Source: Candidatus Gastranaerophilales bacterium | Lineage (GTDB): Bacteria > Cyanobacteriota > Vampirovibrionia > Gastranaerophilales > Gastranaerophilaceae | Reading direction: 5' to 3' | NCBI GenBank assembly: GCA_944324825.1 | Contig: CALUXU010000003.1 | Coordinates: 62,001 to 126,000 of the forward strand | Length of the DNA: 64,000 nt | In this document: positions 25,755 through 35,498 of the stretch, one piece after another | Numbering within the stretch: position 1 is the first letter of the stretch | How the letters are laid out: each line of letters begins with the position of its first letter | The notes under the pieces: model-generated | The model's database searches: none | The model's input: only the letters and a program-made list of their open reading frames with translations | Told to the model about the DNA's origin: nothing | Program-made: the position numbers and the translations under genes

Positions 25755-25855
25755 GCGAAGTGGCTAAGCAGCTAAGTCTTTAGCATTCCCCCTAGCTGCT
25801 TGACTTCTTGACTACTTAGCCGCATTTCCATTCACTACTAAACTACTAATTAATA
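25755..25855. repeat. Octad repeat block
   Basis: AGTGGCTAAGCAGCTAAGTC, CTAGCTGCTTGACTTCTTGA, CTACTTAGCCGCATTTCCAT then TCACTACTAAACTAC. Two oppositely oriented octad runs lie between convergent genes, before their shared terminator. Confidence 0.7.
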
Positions 25856-25856
25856 C

Positions 25857-25890
25857 AAAAAGACCTGAATTTTTGATTCAGGTCTTTTTT
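25857..25890. terminator. Bidirectional intrinsic terminator
   Basis: AGACCTGAAT, TTTTG, ATTCAGGTCT with an A run on the left and a T run on the right. It serves the aminotransferase (plus) and the M49-like peptidase (minus). Confidence 0.88.
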
Positions 25891-25990
25891 ATTGACTTTG
25901 GAGGTTATTATTGTGACATTTTATACTACGTCATAAACTAATAAAACCTTTAGTAATTTATTCTTATTTGTTACAAAAGTTCACAAATAA

Positions 25991-27727
25991 TTATTCGTTT
26001 AATAATTTATCTGCAAGCGGAGATTCAACAGTTCCGTTTAGAGTTTTTGAAACCCGTTTGATATTCTCTGCCATAACGTCCATCTGATTTGTCCAGATAA
26101 AGTTATCAAGAACGTATTTTTCGCCCTTTGCGAAATCTCCGTCTATCTGTACACGGATAATTTCTTCAAGCATTTTTCTTGCAGTCGGCACCATTTTATC
26201 GATATCAACAGTCAAAACACCTTTCATATCAATAGTCAAGGCACCTTCCTTTAAGAAATAATAATTCTGCATAACAGAGCGTACTCTGTGAGCCTGAGAT
26301 AATGTCGGCTTTGATTTTAGCATATTATCCGCAGCATAAGTTACGATAATCTGGTCGCGTTCTTCTTTTGAGTACATCCCGTTTTCTACCAGAACATCAA
26401 GCATAGCAAGAGAGGTCATATCCGCCTTATTTTCTTCTATGATTGATTTATATTTTCCCAAAGCCTCCGTGCCGGAATTTGGTCCCAGAGAATGAGCGTT
26501 TTCGTGCCCGATTGTGAACCAGTGGTCAGCCTCATCGTTATAGTATTTATGCTGTTCTTTATTCAGTATTGCATCAAGCCTGTCTTGAAGTTTTTTCTTC
26601 GCATCATCACTTGTTATCAATCTGATTTGTCTATGGTAAACATTACGTCTGCCGCCCCCGATTGATATAGACAATTTATCATCGTTCGGCAGATTTTCCG
26701 CCAATGTAATACCTGCACGGAATGCACCGACATCACCTGCAACCATTACCAAATCAACATCCACCATTGTTTGTTTTGATTCTTTATCGTGCGAAATATT
26801 CTGGGTGTATTCATCGTTAAACGGCATGTTTTTCGCCATTATCGGTAAAAATTCTTTCACCTTTAGAATAGCCTCTGTACCTTTTTTATTAACAATACCT
26901 ACTCTGCCGCCCAAAAAGTCTTTTGCAACCGGAGTTATCCCGTTTTTATCAAGCAAAGCTTTGAGCTCTTCATTTTCAATAACCGTTTCTGTCATTTCAT
27001 CAGAATAATTTTCTCTGGTGATAGTAAATTCCAACGGAGTATCCTGTAATGTCGCCCATTTCTTATCCGCATAAGCATCAAGCATAGGGTCAGCCTCTCT
27101 CAGTGCTTTTGCCTGTAAGTGAAGGTATTCGTTAAAATCAGAATTTGTAGAAGTTTCCGCAGCCTTTTCAAGTTCATCTGCCATTTTTGAAAAATCGGAT
27201 TTGAATTTATCAATATAATCAACAGCCTTTAACTCATCACCGCATCTTTCAACAACAGAACGCTGGTTAAGAATTTGTTTAACCTCTTCAACTTTTCCTT
27301 CGTTCAGCATTTTGATTAAAATTGAATGGAACTCTTCTTTTGACAAATCCTCAGGATAAATGCCTTTACCCGGCATTTCATGTACGCCTTTGGCAAGTTC
27401 AATAACATTTGATTCCCTGTCAATCGCGCACAAACCTTTTTGTGCATCGTATAAAACCTTTGTTAATTCTGCCTGCTTATTACCTTTTTGGATTTCTTCG
27501 TTCAGGAAATTTTCAAAAGGAAGGTTGTGGCAGCTATCCAGTTGTTTATTTATAACTTCAAGTATTGCACCTGCTTTTACAAGATGTTTTAATGCTTCTT
27601 TATCGCCTTCGGCAAGCGATGTGTATTCAATCGCATCAGGCTCAAGCATCTTTTTTGTCGTCAGGTAATCCTTGTGGGTTCTTTTTTCTAATTCTTCCAT
27701 TGAGAGATTTAATTCATACTGTTTCAT
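25991..27727 (-). CDS. M49-like (dipeptidyl-peptidase III related) metallopeptidase
   Basis: 578 residues, no signal peptide, so cytosolic. The zinc motif reads HENAH at 408-412, followed by SLGPNSG and the third-ligand region IIEENKADMTSLAML, as in bacterial M49-related proteins. The classical DPP III motif HExxGH has one more residue. The first 200 residues are helical, and a glycine/arginine-rich loop (SISIGGGRRNVYHR) lies before the active site. AAAGGAT precedes the ATG. Likely cleaves peptides; whether it removes dipeptides is unknown. Confidence 0.8.
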   Translation of the reverse strand: MKQYELNLSMEELEKRTHKDYLTTKKMLEPDAIEYTSLAEGDKEALKHLVKAGAILEVINKQLDSCHNLPFENFLNEEIQKGNKQAELTKVLYDAQKGLCAIDRESNVIELAKGVHEMPGKGIYPEDLSKEEFHSILIKMLNEGKVEEVKQILNQRSVVERCGDELKAVDYIDKFKSDFSKMADELEKAAETSTNSDFNEYLHLQAKALREADPMLDAYADKKWATLQDTPLEFTITRENYSDEMTETVIENEELKALLDKNGITPVAKDFLGGRVGIVNKKGTEAILKVKEFLPIMAKNMPFNDEYTQNISHDKESKQTMVDVDLVMVAGDVGAFRAGITLAENLPNDDKLSISIGGGRRNVYHRQIRLITSDDAKKKLQDRLDAILNKEQHKYYNDEADHWFTIGHENAHSLGPNSGTEALGKYKSIIEENKADMTSLAMLDVLVENGMYSKEERDQIIVTYAADNMLKSKPTLSQAHRVRSVMQNYYFLKEGALTIDMKGVLTVDIDKMVPTARKMLEEIIRVQIDGDFAKGEKYVLDNFIWTNQMDVMAENIKRVSKTLNGTVESPLADKLLNE

Positions 27728-27857
27728 ACATTATCCTTTCACAACAAATTAATACTCTAAATATATCATACTTTCTGAAAAAATAGATAGTACAACTATT
27801 ATAATCTTGTGTAAGTTTAATTCTTATGATATAATCAACCCGAAAAGAGGGCGTTTT

Positions 27858-28730
27858 ATGAGAAATATAATTATTTACAGTGATGATAAACAAAGCAAAA
27901 TTAAAGACTTATTAATTGATATAGATGATGTTGATATAAGAGTCGAAACACCTGAAAACATGCGTGAACACGCAGTACTAAATCCGGCATTGATTATTCC
28001 GGAAAAAGTCAGCAGTCTGAATAATGTTCTTATGACAACAAAATTCACCTGCCCGTTGTTATTTATCGGGAATATTCCTGAAAATACAACAGTTCGTGCA
28101 GAAGGATACGATTTTATAAAAGAACCTGTAGACAAAAAAGAACTTGAAATAAGAGTTAATACGCTGTTAAAAATCTCTTATTACAAAAACAGAATGAATG
28201 AAGTCAGCACAACTGACGAATTGACAGGACTTCATAACAGAAAGTATTTACAAGAACAATTAGAAGCAGAAATTTCACGTGCAAAACGTTACGGCACAAA
28301 ATTATCCTGCATCCTGTTCGACTTAGATTATTTCAAAGTAATAAACGACTGCTACGGGTATGAATGGGGCGATATCCTGCTCACCAAAATTGCCGGCATT
28401 ATGTCTAATGCCGCAAGAAAAGAGGATATCGTAACAAGATACGGTGATGAAGAATTCTTGCTGATTCTGCCGAATACAACAGAAGAAAATGCGTTCATCT
28501 TTGGAGAAAGACTTCGCCGTGAAGTAGAAAAATTTGAGTTCATACCGGCCGGAGAAGAAGAAGCTCACCCGATTACAATATCAGGCGGGATTTCAACCTT
28601 CCCTTGTATGGAAGAAGTTGCAGAGGATGCAAATACTCTAATCAGATACGCAGAACACGCATTATACAATGCTAAAAAACGAGGAAAGAACAAAATAGTT
28701 CAGTTCTCTCAAATGAATCTTGAATATTAA
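27858..28730 (+). CDS. GGDEF protein with degenerate active site and receiver-like N-terminus
   Basis: 290 residues. Residues 1-115 look like a receiver-type alpha/beta domain without a clear phospho-Asp pocket. The GGDEF domain (about 120-285; TDELTGLHNRKYLQEQLEAE) has GDEEF at 196-200 in place of GG(D/E)EF. The inhibitory-site RxxD (RKED, 187-190) is intact, which suggests a c-di-GMP-binding receptor. I chose the ATG at 27858, which has GAGGG 8-10 nt upstream; an in-frame ATG at 27807 lacks one. TATAAT lies about 25 nt upstream. Confidence 0.88.
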   Translation: MRNIIIYSDDKQSKIKDLLIDIDDVDIRVETPENMREHAVLNPALIIPEKVSSLNNVLMTTKFTCPLLFIGNIPENTTVRAEGYDFIKEPVDKKELEIRVNTLLKISYYKNRMNEVSTTDELTGLHNRKYLQEQLEAEISRAKRYGTKLSCILFDLDYFKVINDCYGYEWGDILLTKIAGIMSNAARKEDIVTRYGDEEFLLILPNTTEENAFIFGERLRREVEKFEFIPAGEEEAHPITISGGISTFPCMEEVAEDANTLIRYAEHALYNAKKRGKNKIVQFSQMNLEY

Positions 28731-28744
28731 AGATTAGAACTATT

Positions 28745-29767
28745 TTAAATACGTTTAAGGGCAAGCTTGAGAGTCTCAAGCTTGTCTTTTTTAGTTCCGA
28801 TTCCGGTTATCAAAAGAGTAGAGATATCGTTTGTTCTCTCATCTTCAATACCTAAATTAAACAATTTTTCGGAAAGCTCATACCCTGTGAGCCCGTCTTT
28901 TTTTATTAAAATTTTTGTAATATCATCTCCGCCAAGAGTATAGCCTGATATATCACGTCTGAAACTTTTTAGATTTTCAATAAGTTTATTCAATTCTTTT
29001 TTCCCTTGAGAGGATGCCAGATAACGAATATTTCGTTCTATCGACATCAAAAGCGGATATGAAGGCGAAGTGGTTGAAATAATATCAACGATTTCGCAAT
29101 TGCAATTTATATGCAAAAGAGCTGTAGGATTGAGTCCGCCTGCGGTTTTGTGAAGGGATTGAACGGTAAAATCCGCATACTGAACGGCAGACTGCGGGAG
29201 TTCGTCACTAAAAGGATATAATGCACCGTGCGCCTCATCCACAATCAAATATGCGCCGTATTTTTGACATAATTCTTTCAAAGATTTTATATCTGATACA
29301 TACCCCTCATAGGTTGGTGACGTTACTATCAAAGCTTTAACAGAATTATTTTGAAAATATTGTTCCAACATGCCGGCATCAACCGCAGACTGTACACCGA
29401 AATCGTTCAGAGGCAAGTCGTAAAAAATCGGGTTTGCACCTGCAAGCTTTGCAGCATTCAAATGGCATTGATGAGCATTAGATGATAAAAGGACATTATC
29501 GCCCTTTTGGACAGCCGACATAACAGAAATTATGATTCCTGATGTTGAACCGTTCGTCAAGAATTTTGTTTTCCTGACACCATACATAGCTGATGCATAT
29601 TTTTCTGCCTCCTCAAGCATAATTTCAGGGGAATGAGTATCAGTTTCCGATACATCATACTTGTAGAAATGGCGGAATTTATTTAAAATACAGAATTTTT
29701 GACTGTGAGAAGGTGTTGTGAATAAAATATTTCTGTATTTGTTATGTCTTAGTTTATCAAATCCCAT
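28745..29767 (-). CDS. Orn/Lys/Arg decarboxylase-type PLP protein, lacking the C-terminal domain
   Basis: 340 residues of the PLP major domain: TTPSHSQKF (start), FLTNGSTSGIIISVMSAVQK, IVDEAHGALYPF and the lysine in SLHKTAGGLNPTALLHI. Family members usually run to about 450-500 residues with a C-terminal domain that is mostly missing here. The stop lies close to convergent GGDEF coding sequence. It is the last gene of the flhB-flhA-PilZ operon, 2 bp after the membrane protein. Substrate unknown. Confidence 0.8.
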   Translation of the reverse strand: MGFDKLRHNKYRNILFTTPSHSQKFCILNKFRHFYKYDVSETDTHSPEIMLEEAEKYASAMYGVRKTKFLTNGSTSGIIISVMSAVQKGDNVLLSSNAHQCHLNAAKLAGANPIFYDLPLNDFGVQSAVDAGMLEQYFQNNSVKALIVTSPTYEGYVSDIKSLKELCQKYGAYLIVDEAHGALYPFSDELPQSAVQYADFTVQSLHKTAGGLNPTALLHINCNCEIVDIISTTSPSYPLLMSIERNIRYLASSQGKKELNKLIENLKSFRRDISGYTLGGDDITKILIKKDGLTGYELSEKLFNLGIEDERTNDISTLLITGIGTKKDKLETLKLALKRI

Positions 29768-29769
29768 AT

Positions 29770-30201
29770 CTATAACTCAATCTTAGATTCACCCAAATCA
29801 AAATCCGCATCCTCAAATGCAAAGTTTTCCTCCTCTTCTTCAGGCGGCAGTTCTTTCGTTACAATTTGGAGTTTTCTTTCCAATTCTTCAGGTGTTATTT
29901 TTGCGTTTGCTCTTATCAATTCTTCGTAAATCAAATCTTTGTAGTCAATAACCAGATTCTTTTTAGGGTTATCAAGAATCAACCCTGCAAGCCAGCCGAA
30001 TGTTCCGAGGAACAATATCCCCGGGAAAATATGCCTCAGAGCATCACTGACCGAATAGTAATCAATTGCCCAGTGTTTAAGAATAACAATAAGCCCTATT
30101 ACCAAAAGGTTAATACAGGTAAAAAATATACAGAAAAACCTTCTGAAATACGTACTCTTTTTTAATCTTTGCTTGTTTTTTTTATAATTTTTTGCAGGCA
30201 T
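29770..30201 (-). CDS. Small membrane protein
   Basis: 143 residues. A basic N-terminus is followed by two transmembrane segments (about 22-45, FFCIFFTCINLLVIGLIVIL, and 62-82, FPGILFLGTFGWLAGLIL) and a cytoplasmic acidic tail with EELERKLQIVTKELPPEEEE. Family not recognised. Its start is 2 bp from the PilZ stop, and it sits between PilZ and PLP genes in one operon. Confidence 0.7.
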   Translation of the reverse strand: MPAKNYKKNKQRLKKSTYFRRFFCIFFTCINLLVIGLIVILKHWAIDYYSVSDALRHIFPGILFLGTFGWLAGLILDNPKKNLVIDYKDLIYEELIRANAKITPEELERKLQIVTKELPPEEEEENFAFEDADFDLGESKIEL

Positions 30202-30203
30202 AA

Positions 30204-30794
30204 CTACTTATTATCGTTTTCCATACTCTTCTTCATACAGAAATGAACTAATGACATCTTATCAACGTTACTCAAGTTGGTGAAGCGGCCGGAGATTGTA
30301 TAAGTACCGTCATCGCCTTTTTCAACTCTTATAAGCTGGTATTTACAATTAACTTCAATTTCATCATTCAAATGAATAGTAACGTTATATTCGTATTCAA
30401 TATTGATATTTTCTTTTGTTCTGAGCTTCATACCGCCGGCAGAAAGGTCCAGGGTTCGTACCTTATGTACGGTTCCTTCGTGTTCTAATGTTAAATCTTC
30501 CAGGAACTTGATACGGGTAAACTTTCTGCGCTGCAGAAATCTGTGTTTTTTAGGGTTCGCAATAGAAACTTCATTTCCGTTCAAATCCTTTATATAAGAT
30601 TCAAAATAAAGATACCCGTTATCCGTCAAAGAATAAAAATCACAAATATGTCTTTGCATTAAACCTCTAGGTACATACTTGAGCTTCATTTTGAAACCCT
30701 GCATTGAAACTTCTGTAACTTTTCCTTTATTAGTATCTTTAAAATCATGTGGAACAATTGTAACTATTTGATCTTTCTTCAATAATTCGCGCAT
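30204..30794 (-). CDS. PilZ-domain cyclic-di-GMP receptor (YcgR-like)
   Basis: 196 residues with an N-terminal YcgR-type barrel (about 1-80) and a PilZ domain. The c-di-GMP binding motifs are present: RRKFTR at 89-94 and DLSAGG at 116-121. In flagellated bacteria such proteins brake the motor. Here it follows flhA by 15 bp, tying c-di-GMP to the type III/flagellar export genes. Its own promoter is not evident. Confidence 0.9.
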   Translation of the reverse strand: MRELLKKDQIVTIVPHDFKDTNKGKVTEVSMQGFKMKLKYVPRGLMQRHICDFYSLTDNGYLYFESYIKDLNGNEVSIANPKKHRFLQRRKFTRIKFLEDLTLEHEGTVHKVRTLDLSAGGMKLRTKENINIEYEYNVTIHLNDEIEVNCKYQLIRVEKGDDGTYTISGRFTNLSNVDKMSLVHFCMKKSMENDNK

Positions 30795-30809
30795 TTTATC
30801 ACCTTTCTG

Positions 30810-32915
30810 TTATTTTTTAGCAACGGGAACTCTTATTATACCTACCGATTTTGCTTTTACATTTTGTGTAATTTCATTATACGACATAATTGCAATTTGA
30901 GGATAGGTTCTTTCAATTAAACGCCTAAATACCAACCGAATAGGGGAGGAGCATAGGATAACCGGTTGATTTCCTGTAGTTGTAATAGCCTTTTCCAGTT
31001 CGGTATTTAAAGTATCAAGTAATCGTCTTGTAAATTCAGGATCAAGTGTGAGGTTTTGACCGTCAGGACTTACACCTTTAGCTATTGTCGTTTCAACATC
31101 AGGCGCAAGGGTTACAGCCAATAACTCACCTGTATCAGCAAGATTTTGCTTGCAAATATTTCTTGCAAGAGCCTGTCTGACCTGTTCGGTTAAGTAATCA
31201 TGGTTTTTGTTAACCTTCGCATGGATACTTATTGTTTCTAATATAGTTTTCAAATCACGAACAGCAACACGCTCTTTAAGCAGATTTTGCATAATCAGTT
31301 GAACATCGGATACGGATACATCCTTCATAACGTCAGCAACGTATTCTTCCGAAACCTCAGTTTTAAGGTTATTGATAAGCTGTTGAACATCAGCACGCGA
31401 TAAGATTTCTGCGGCATTTTTCTTGATAACTTCTGTCAAGTGAGTAGATACAACCGCAGAAGGACTTACAACAGTGTAACCGGCAAGCTCTGCATCGTCT
31501 TTAAACCTTTCCTCAATCCAGAGAGCAGGAAGCCCAAATGCAGGTTCAACGGCATGTATTCCTTGAATACCAATATCCTCTGCACTTCCTCCGGCATTCA
31601 TCGCAAGGCTTCTGTCCGGATATATTTCACCTGATTCCAGAGCAACACCTTTGAGTTTGATTTGATATGTGTTAGGTGCTAATTGCAGGTTATCACGCAC
31701 CCTGATAGATGGAAGAATAATCCCCAAATCCAGAGCAGTCTGACGTCTGATTTGAGCAATACGCTCAAGCAAATCTCCGCCCATCTCAATATTTAATAAC
31801 GGAACGAGTCTGTAACCAACTTCTATCTCTATTGTTTCGACATTCAAAAGCTGCATAATACTTTCTCTTGAAGCCTTCTTATCCTTCTTAGCTTCAAGTT
31901 TCTTTTCTTGCTCAACTTTTTGTTCTTTAACTTCTTTTTCTTTAATTTCTTCTTTCTTAGTACGACTCTTGAAGAATGCTGCTACACCGGAGGCTGCACC
32001 GATTGCCAAAAACGGCAGTGTCGGCATGCCGGGAACAATACCGAGAACTGTTAATAATCCGGAAAGAACACCCAGGATTCTAGGGTCAGAAAACATTTCG
32101 TTATCAATATCTTTTGATAACGATTCGTCCTTACCGGTCGCACGGGACACAATCAAACCTGTTGCGGTGGAGATTAAAAGTGCCGGCACCTGAGATACCA
32201 AACCGTCACCGACTGTCAGAATTGTATATGTAGAAAGCGCGGTTGCAGGATCCATTTTTAATTGAATCATACCGATAATCAAACCGCCGACAATATTGAC
32301 AATCGTAATAATGATACCTGCAGTGGCATCACCTTTTACGAACTTGGAAGCACCATCCATTGTACCGTAGAAATCCGTTTCACGTTCCAGTTTACGTCTT
32401 CTCTCTTTTGCCTGTTCTTCATCAATAATCCCTGCGTTTAAATCGGCATCAATACTCAGCTGTTTACCGGGCATTTTATCTAAGGTAAATCTTGCGGATA
32501 CTTCAGCAACACGGGTTGCACCGCCTGTGATTACCATAAAGTTAATCAAGACGAGGATAATGAATATTACAAAACCTACAACGTAATTACCGCCGACAAC
32601 GAATTCCCCGAAGGAGTGGATAACGTTTCCCGCCTCCCCGTATAAAAGAATCAATCTTGTTGAAGATACGTTCAAACCGAGCCTGAATAAGGTAGCAATC
32701 AAAAGAACTGTCGGGAAGGACGAATAATCCAAAGGCTCTTGAGTGTATAAACATACAAGAAGAATAATAACCGCAAGGGATATATTTATTGTAAGCAATA
32801 TATCCAGACAGAAGGCAGGAAGAGGTATAATCATCATACAAACGATAACGACCAACCCCACTGCGAGGATGATATCATCATTTTTTAAGATTTGAGCTAA
32901 TTTACTTAAATCCAA
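30810..32915 (-). CDS. flhA: Flagellar biosynthesis/type III export gate protein FlhA
   Basis: 701 residues. Eight or so transmembrane segments fill the first ~310, with the FHIPEP signature around ARFTLDKMPGKQLSIDADLN. A Lys/Glu linker follows (about 325-350), then the nonameric cytoplasmic export domain. It uses proton motive force and docks chaperone-substrate complexes. The start is a TTG, preceded by GGGAAG, 4 bp after flhB. Without other flagellar genes in view, flagellar versus injectisome use cannot be settled. Confidence 0.93.
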   Translation of the reverse strand: MDLSKLAQILKNDDIILAVGLVVIVCMMIIPLPAFCLDILLTINISLAVIILLVCLYTQEPLDYSSFPTVLLIATLFRLGLNVSSTRLILLYGEAGNVIHSFGEFVVGGNYVVGFVIFIILVLINFMVITGGATRVAEVSARFTLDKMPGKQLSIDADLNAGIIDEEQAKERRRKLERETDFYGTMDGASKFVKGDATAGIIITIVNIVGGLIIGMIQLKMDPATALSTYTILTVGDGLVSQVPALLISTATGLIVSRATGKDESLSKDIDNEMFSDPRILGVLSGLLTVLGIVPGMPTLPFLAIGAASGVAAFFKSRTKKEEIKEKEVKEQKVEQEKKLEAKKDKKASRESIMQLLNVETIEIEVGYRLVPLLNIEMGGDLLERIAQIRRQTALDLGIILPSIRVRDNLQLAPNTYQIKLKGVALESGEIYPDRSLAMNAGGSAEDIGIQGIHAVEPAFGLPALWIEERFKDDAELAGYTVVSPSAVVSTHLTEVIKKNAAEILSRADVQQLINNLKTEVSEEYVADVMKDVSVSDVQLIMQNLLKERVAVRDLKTILETISIHAKVNKNHDYLTEQVRQALARNICKQNLADTGELLAVTLAPDVETTIAKGVSPDGQNLTLDPEFTRRLLDTLNTELEKAITTTGNQPVILCSSPIRLVFRRLIERTYPQIAIMSYNEITQNVKAKSVGIIRVPVAKK

Positions 32916-32919
32916 CTAC

Positions 32920-33999
32920 CTACTTCCCTTTCTTATTATAAACGTATGCTAATATTTCGGCAACAGCCACGTACAAATCTGACGGAATAATTCCGTCTAC
33001 CGGAACCGTATTATATAAAGCCCTTGCGACCGGTCTGTTTTCGACTATCGGGATATCATTATTCTTTGCGATTTCTCTGATACGAAACGCAACATAATCT
33101 ATCCCTTTTGCGATAACAATCGGCGCAGGCGCAACTGTTTTATCGTATTTAATTGCAACAGCATAATGAGTCGGATTTGTGACAACTACATCCGCTTTCG
33201 GAACATTCGACATCATGCGCTGTTTGGACATCTGTATTTGAATAGATTTAATCTTAGATTTAATTTTAGGATCCCCTTCAATATCCTTATATTCATCCTT
33301 AATTTCCTGTTTCGTCATCTTGATTGATTTTTCGTATTCCCAATCCTGGTATTTTTTGTCCAGAAGTCCGAGAATAATCATTGCAATACACATGTTGATT
33401 AACATCTTAATCAGAATAGAACATATAACCCCGAGCGCCGTTGCAGGGTCAGCCCCGAGTATTGCAAAGAGTTCATCTTTTCTGCTGTTTGCTGTCGCGT
33501 AACCGCAGGAGCCTACAACTGCAATCTTAATCAGCGATTTTACAAATTCAACCATAGACCGCGGTTCAAACGGGTTAAATAAACGTTTTGCATTGTCTAA
33601 TATACGCCTTGGAGAGATATTATTAAAATCAAACTTAACCTTTTCCATTGCAAAAACATGCCCGATATTTAGTCTGACAATTATTAATGCAGCAAGAGCC
33701 AAAGTCAACAGGAACGGCAAAACAACCCCTGCACATGCCTGCAAATAAGGAGCAAGAATCCCCATAATATTATCGGTACACACTGTATCTGGGTGAATAT
33801 TGGTAAATGTATAACGAAGTAAATCAAGCATTCTGTCTAATATAAACTTACCCATAAGCGCAAGCAGGGCAACAGAAACAGTCATGACCAATGCGGCAGC
33901 AAGGTCCCTGCTTTTTGAAATATTACCTCTTTCGCGCTCCTTCTCCCTTCGACGGGGTGTGGCCGATTCGGTCTTTTCTGCAGCTGATTCGTTCCCCAT
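32920..33999 (-). CDS. flhB: Flagellar biosynthesis/type III export switch protein FlhB
   Basis: 359 residues with the N-terminal signature EKTESATPRRREKERERGNI, four membrane segments, the linker EIKDEYKDIEGDPKIKSKIK and the canonical autocleavage motif NPTH at 275-278. It switches export from rod/hook-type to filament-type substrates in flagella. It is the first gene of the operon. There is no Shine-Dalgarno site; TAATAT lies 4 nt before the ATG and an inverted repeat at 34013-34031. Confidence 0.94.
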   Translation of the reverse strand: MGNESAAEKTESATPRRREKERERGNISKSRDLAAALVMTVSVALLALMGKFILDRMLDLLRYTFTNIHPDTVCTDNIMGILAPYLQACAGVVLPFLLTLALAALIIVRLNIGHVFAMEKVKFDFNNISPRRILDNAKRLFNPFEPRSMVEFVKSLIKIAVVGSCGYATANSRKDELFAILGADPATALGVICSILIKMLINMCIAMIILGLLDKKYQDWEYEKSIKMTKQEIKDEYKDIEGDPKIKSKIKSIQIQMSKQRMMSNVPKADVVVTNPTHYAVAIKYDKTVAPAPIVIAKGIDYVAFRIREIAKNNDIPIVENRPVARALYNTVPVDGIIPSDLYVAVAEILAYVYNKKGK

Positions 34000-34012
34000 A
34001 AGTATATTAGAT

Positions 34013-34031
34013 AAGGTTATTAACTAACCTT
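34013..34031 (-). promoter_or_regulatory. Inverted repeat upstream of flhB
   Basis: AAGGTT, 7 nt, AACCTT lies 14-32 nt before the flhB start, where the -10 or upstream promoter should be. Possible operator of the operon. Confidence 0.35.
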
Positions 34032-34097
34032 TTAAATCTACCTCTCGTCCAGTTTTTGTACGTACTACTAATAAAAATTTTACCATACATATAAGAA

Positions 34098-34134
34098 TAA
34101 AAAAAGGAGTTAACATTTCGTTAACTCCTTTTAC
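34098..34134 (-). terminator. Intrinsic terminator after metK
   Basis: AAGGAGTTAA, a 7-nt loop and TTAACTCCTT, with a T run on the minus strand, 17 bp after the metK stop. Confidence 0.85.
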
Positions 34135-34150
34135 AAAACTTATTACAAGA

Positions 34151-35419
34151 CTACACGCAGCAGCTTGTATGTAAATATTCTTTTAATTTTGCTGCTTTGT
34201 CTGTTGCTTCCCAAGGAACAACAATATCAGTACGTCCCATATGACCGTAAGCAGCCAGTTTTTGATAGAACTTGCCGCCGTTTTTAGCAGGTAAGTTTCT
34301 TAAATCAAACTGTTTGATAATAGCCATAGGACTCAAATCAAAGTTTTCTCTAACGATATTAGAAATTTCATCGTCAGAAAGTTTTCCTGTTCCAAAGGTA
34401 TCAACGAATATTGAAATAGGTTCTGCAACACCGATTGCATAAGCCAGTTCAATTTCGCACTTGTCAGCAAGACCTGAAGCTACGATATTTTTAGCAACAT
34501 ATCTTGATGCATAAGCAGCCGATCTGTCAACTTTTGTAGGATCTTTTCCGCTGAATGCACCGCCGCCGTGTCTTGAGTAACCGCCATAAGTATCAACAAT
34601 AATCTTACGTCCTGTCAAACCTGCATCACCTTGAGGTCCGCCGATTACAAATCTTCCTGACGGATTGATTAAGATTTTTGTTTCGCTGTCTAATTTGATA
34701 GCTTCTGTTTCAAAGACATAATCAATAACAAGTTGTTTTAAATCACGTCTTATAATTTCTTGAATTTGTTTGTTATCGGAAATTCCGTTAATTTCAGGAT
34801 CGTGTTGAGTTGACAAAACGATTGTATGAATTCTTGACGGTTTACCGTCAACATACTCAACAGTTACCTGTGATTTTCCGTCCGGTCTTAAGTATGATAA
34901 AAGACCTTCTTTTCTCACTTGAGCAAGTCTGTATGACAATTTATGAGCCAAGCTGATAGGAAGCGGCATCAATTCAGGTGTTTCATTACAAGCGTAACCA
35001 AACATAATCCCCTGATCGCCTGCACCGATATTTTCTGTTTCAAGAGAAGATGTATCAGAATTATCTGATCTTGTTTCCAAAGCTTTATTTACACCGCCTG
35101 CGATATCAACAGACTGTTCGTCAATACTTGTCAGTACTGCACAAGTATTGGCATCAAATCCGCCGCTTGATTCGCCGACATAACCTATATTCTTAATAGT
35201 ATCTCTTACAACTGACGGAATATCAACGTAACAATCAGATGTAATTTCACCTGATACTAAAACCATACCTGTTGTAACAGATGTTTCAGCAGCTACTCTT
35301 GATTGAGGGTATTTTGTTAAAAACTCATCTAAAATAGCATCTGAGATTTGGTCGCATACTTTGTCCGGATGTCCTTCGGTAACTGATTCCGAAGTAAACA
35401 AAAAGTTTCTTGATTTCAT
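34151..35419 (-). CDS. metK: S-adenosylmethionine synthase
   Basis: Makes SAM from methionine and ATP. The 422 residues contain [37 protein letters not shown], the P-loop [20 protein letters not shown] and [11 protein letters not shown]. Length is somewhat above the usual 380-400. The protein ends in an odd SCCV. AGGAG precedes the ATG. It is monocistronic between a structured leader and a terminator, and supplies SAM for rsmI, prmC and the radical SAM protein. Confidence 0.96.
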   Translation of the reverse strand: MKSRNFLFTSESVTEGHPDKVCDQISDAILDEFLTKYPQSRVAAETSVTTGMVLVSGEITSDCYVDIPSVVRDTIKNIGYVGESSGGFDANTCAVLTSIDEQSVDIAGGVNKALETRSDNSDTSSLETENIGAGDQGIMFGYACNETPELMPLPISLAHKLSYRLAQVRKEGLLSYLRPDGKSQVTVEYVDGKPSRIHTIVLSTQHDPEINGISDNKQIQEIIRRDLKQLVIDYVFETEAIKLDSETKILINPSGRFVIGGPQGDAGLTGRKIIVDTYGGYSRHGGGAFSGKDPTKVDRSAAYASRYVAKNIVASGLADKCEIELAYAIGVAEPISIFVDTFGTGKLSDDEISNIVRENFDLSPMAIIKQFDLRNLPAKNGGKFYQKLAAYGHMGRTDIVVPWEATDKAAKLKEYLHTSCCV

Positions 35420-35445
35420 TTAAAATTCTCCTTAATTTATACACT

Positions 35446-35498
35446 ACCGGTAAGTTTTTTAATTCCAACCCGGTCACTACATTAATAATTATTGTAGT
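35446..35498 (-). promoter_or_regulatory. Structured metK leader (two stems)
   Basis: Transcribed toward metK: ACTACA paired with TGTAGT across 11 nt, then ACCGG paired with CCGGT across about 18 nt, ending shortly before AGGAG. It does not fit a SAM riboswitch class I can identify. Regulatory role is inference. Confidence 0.35.
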
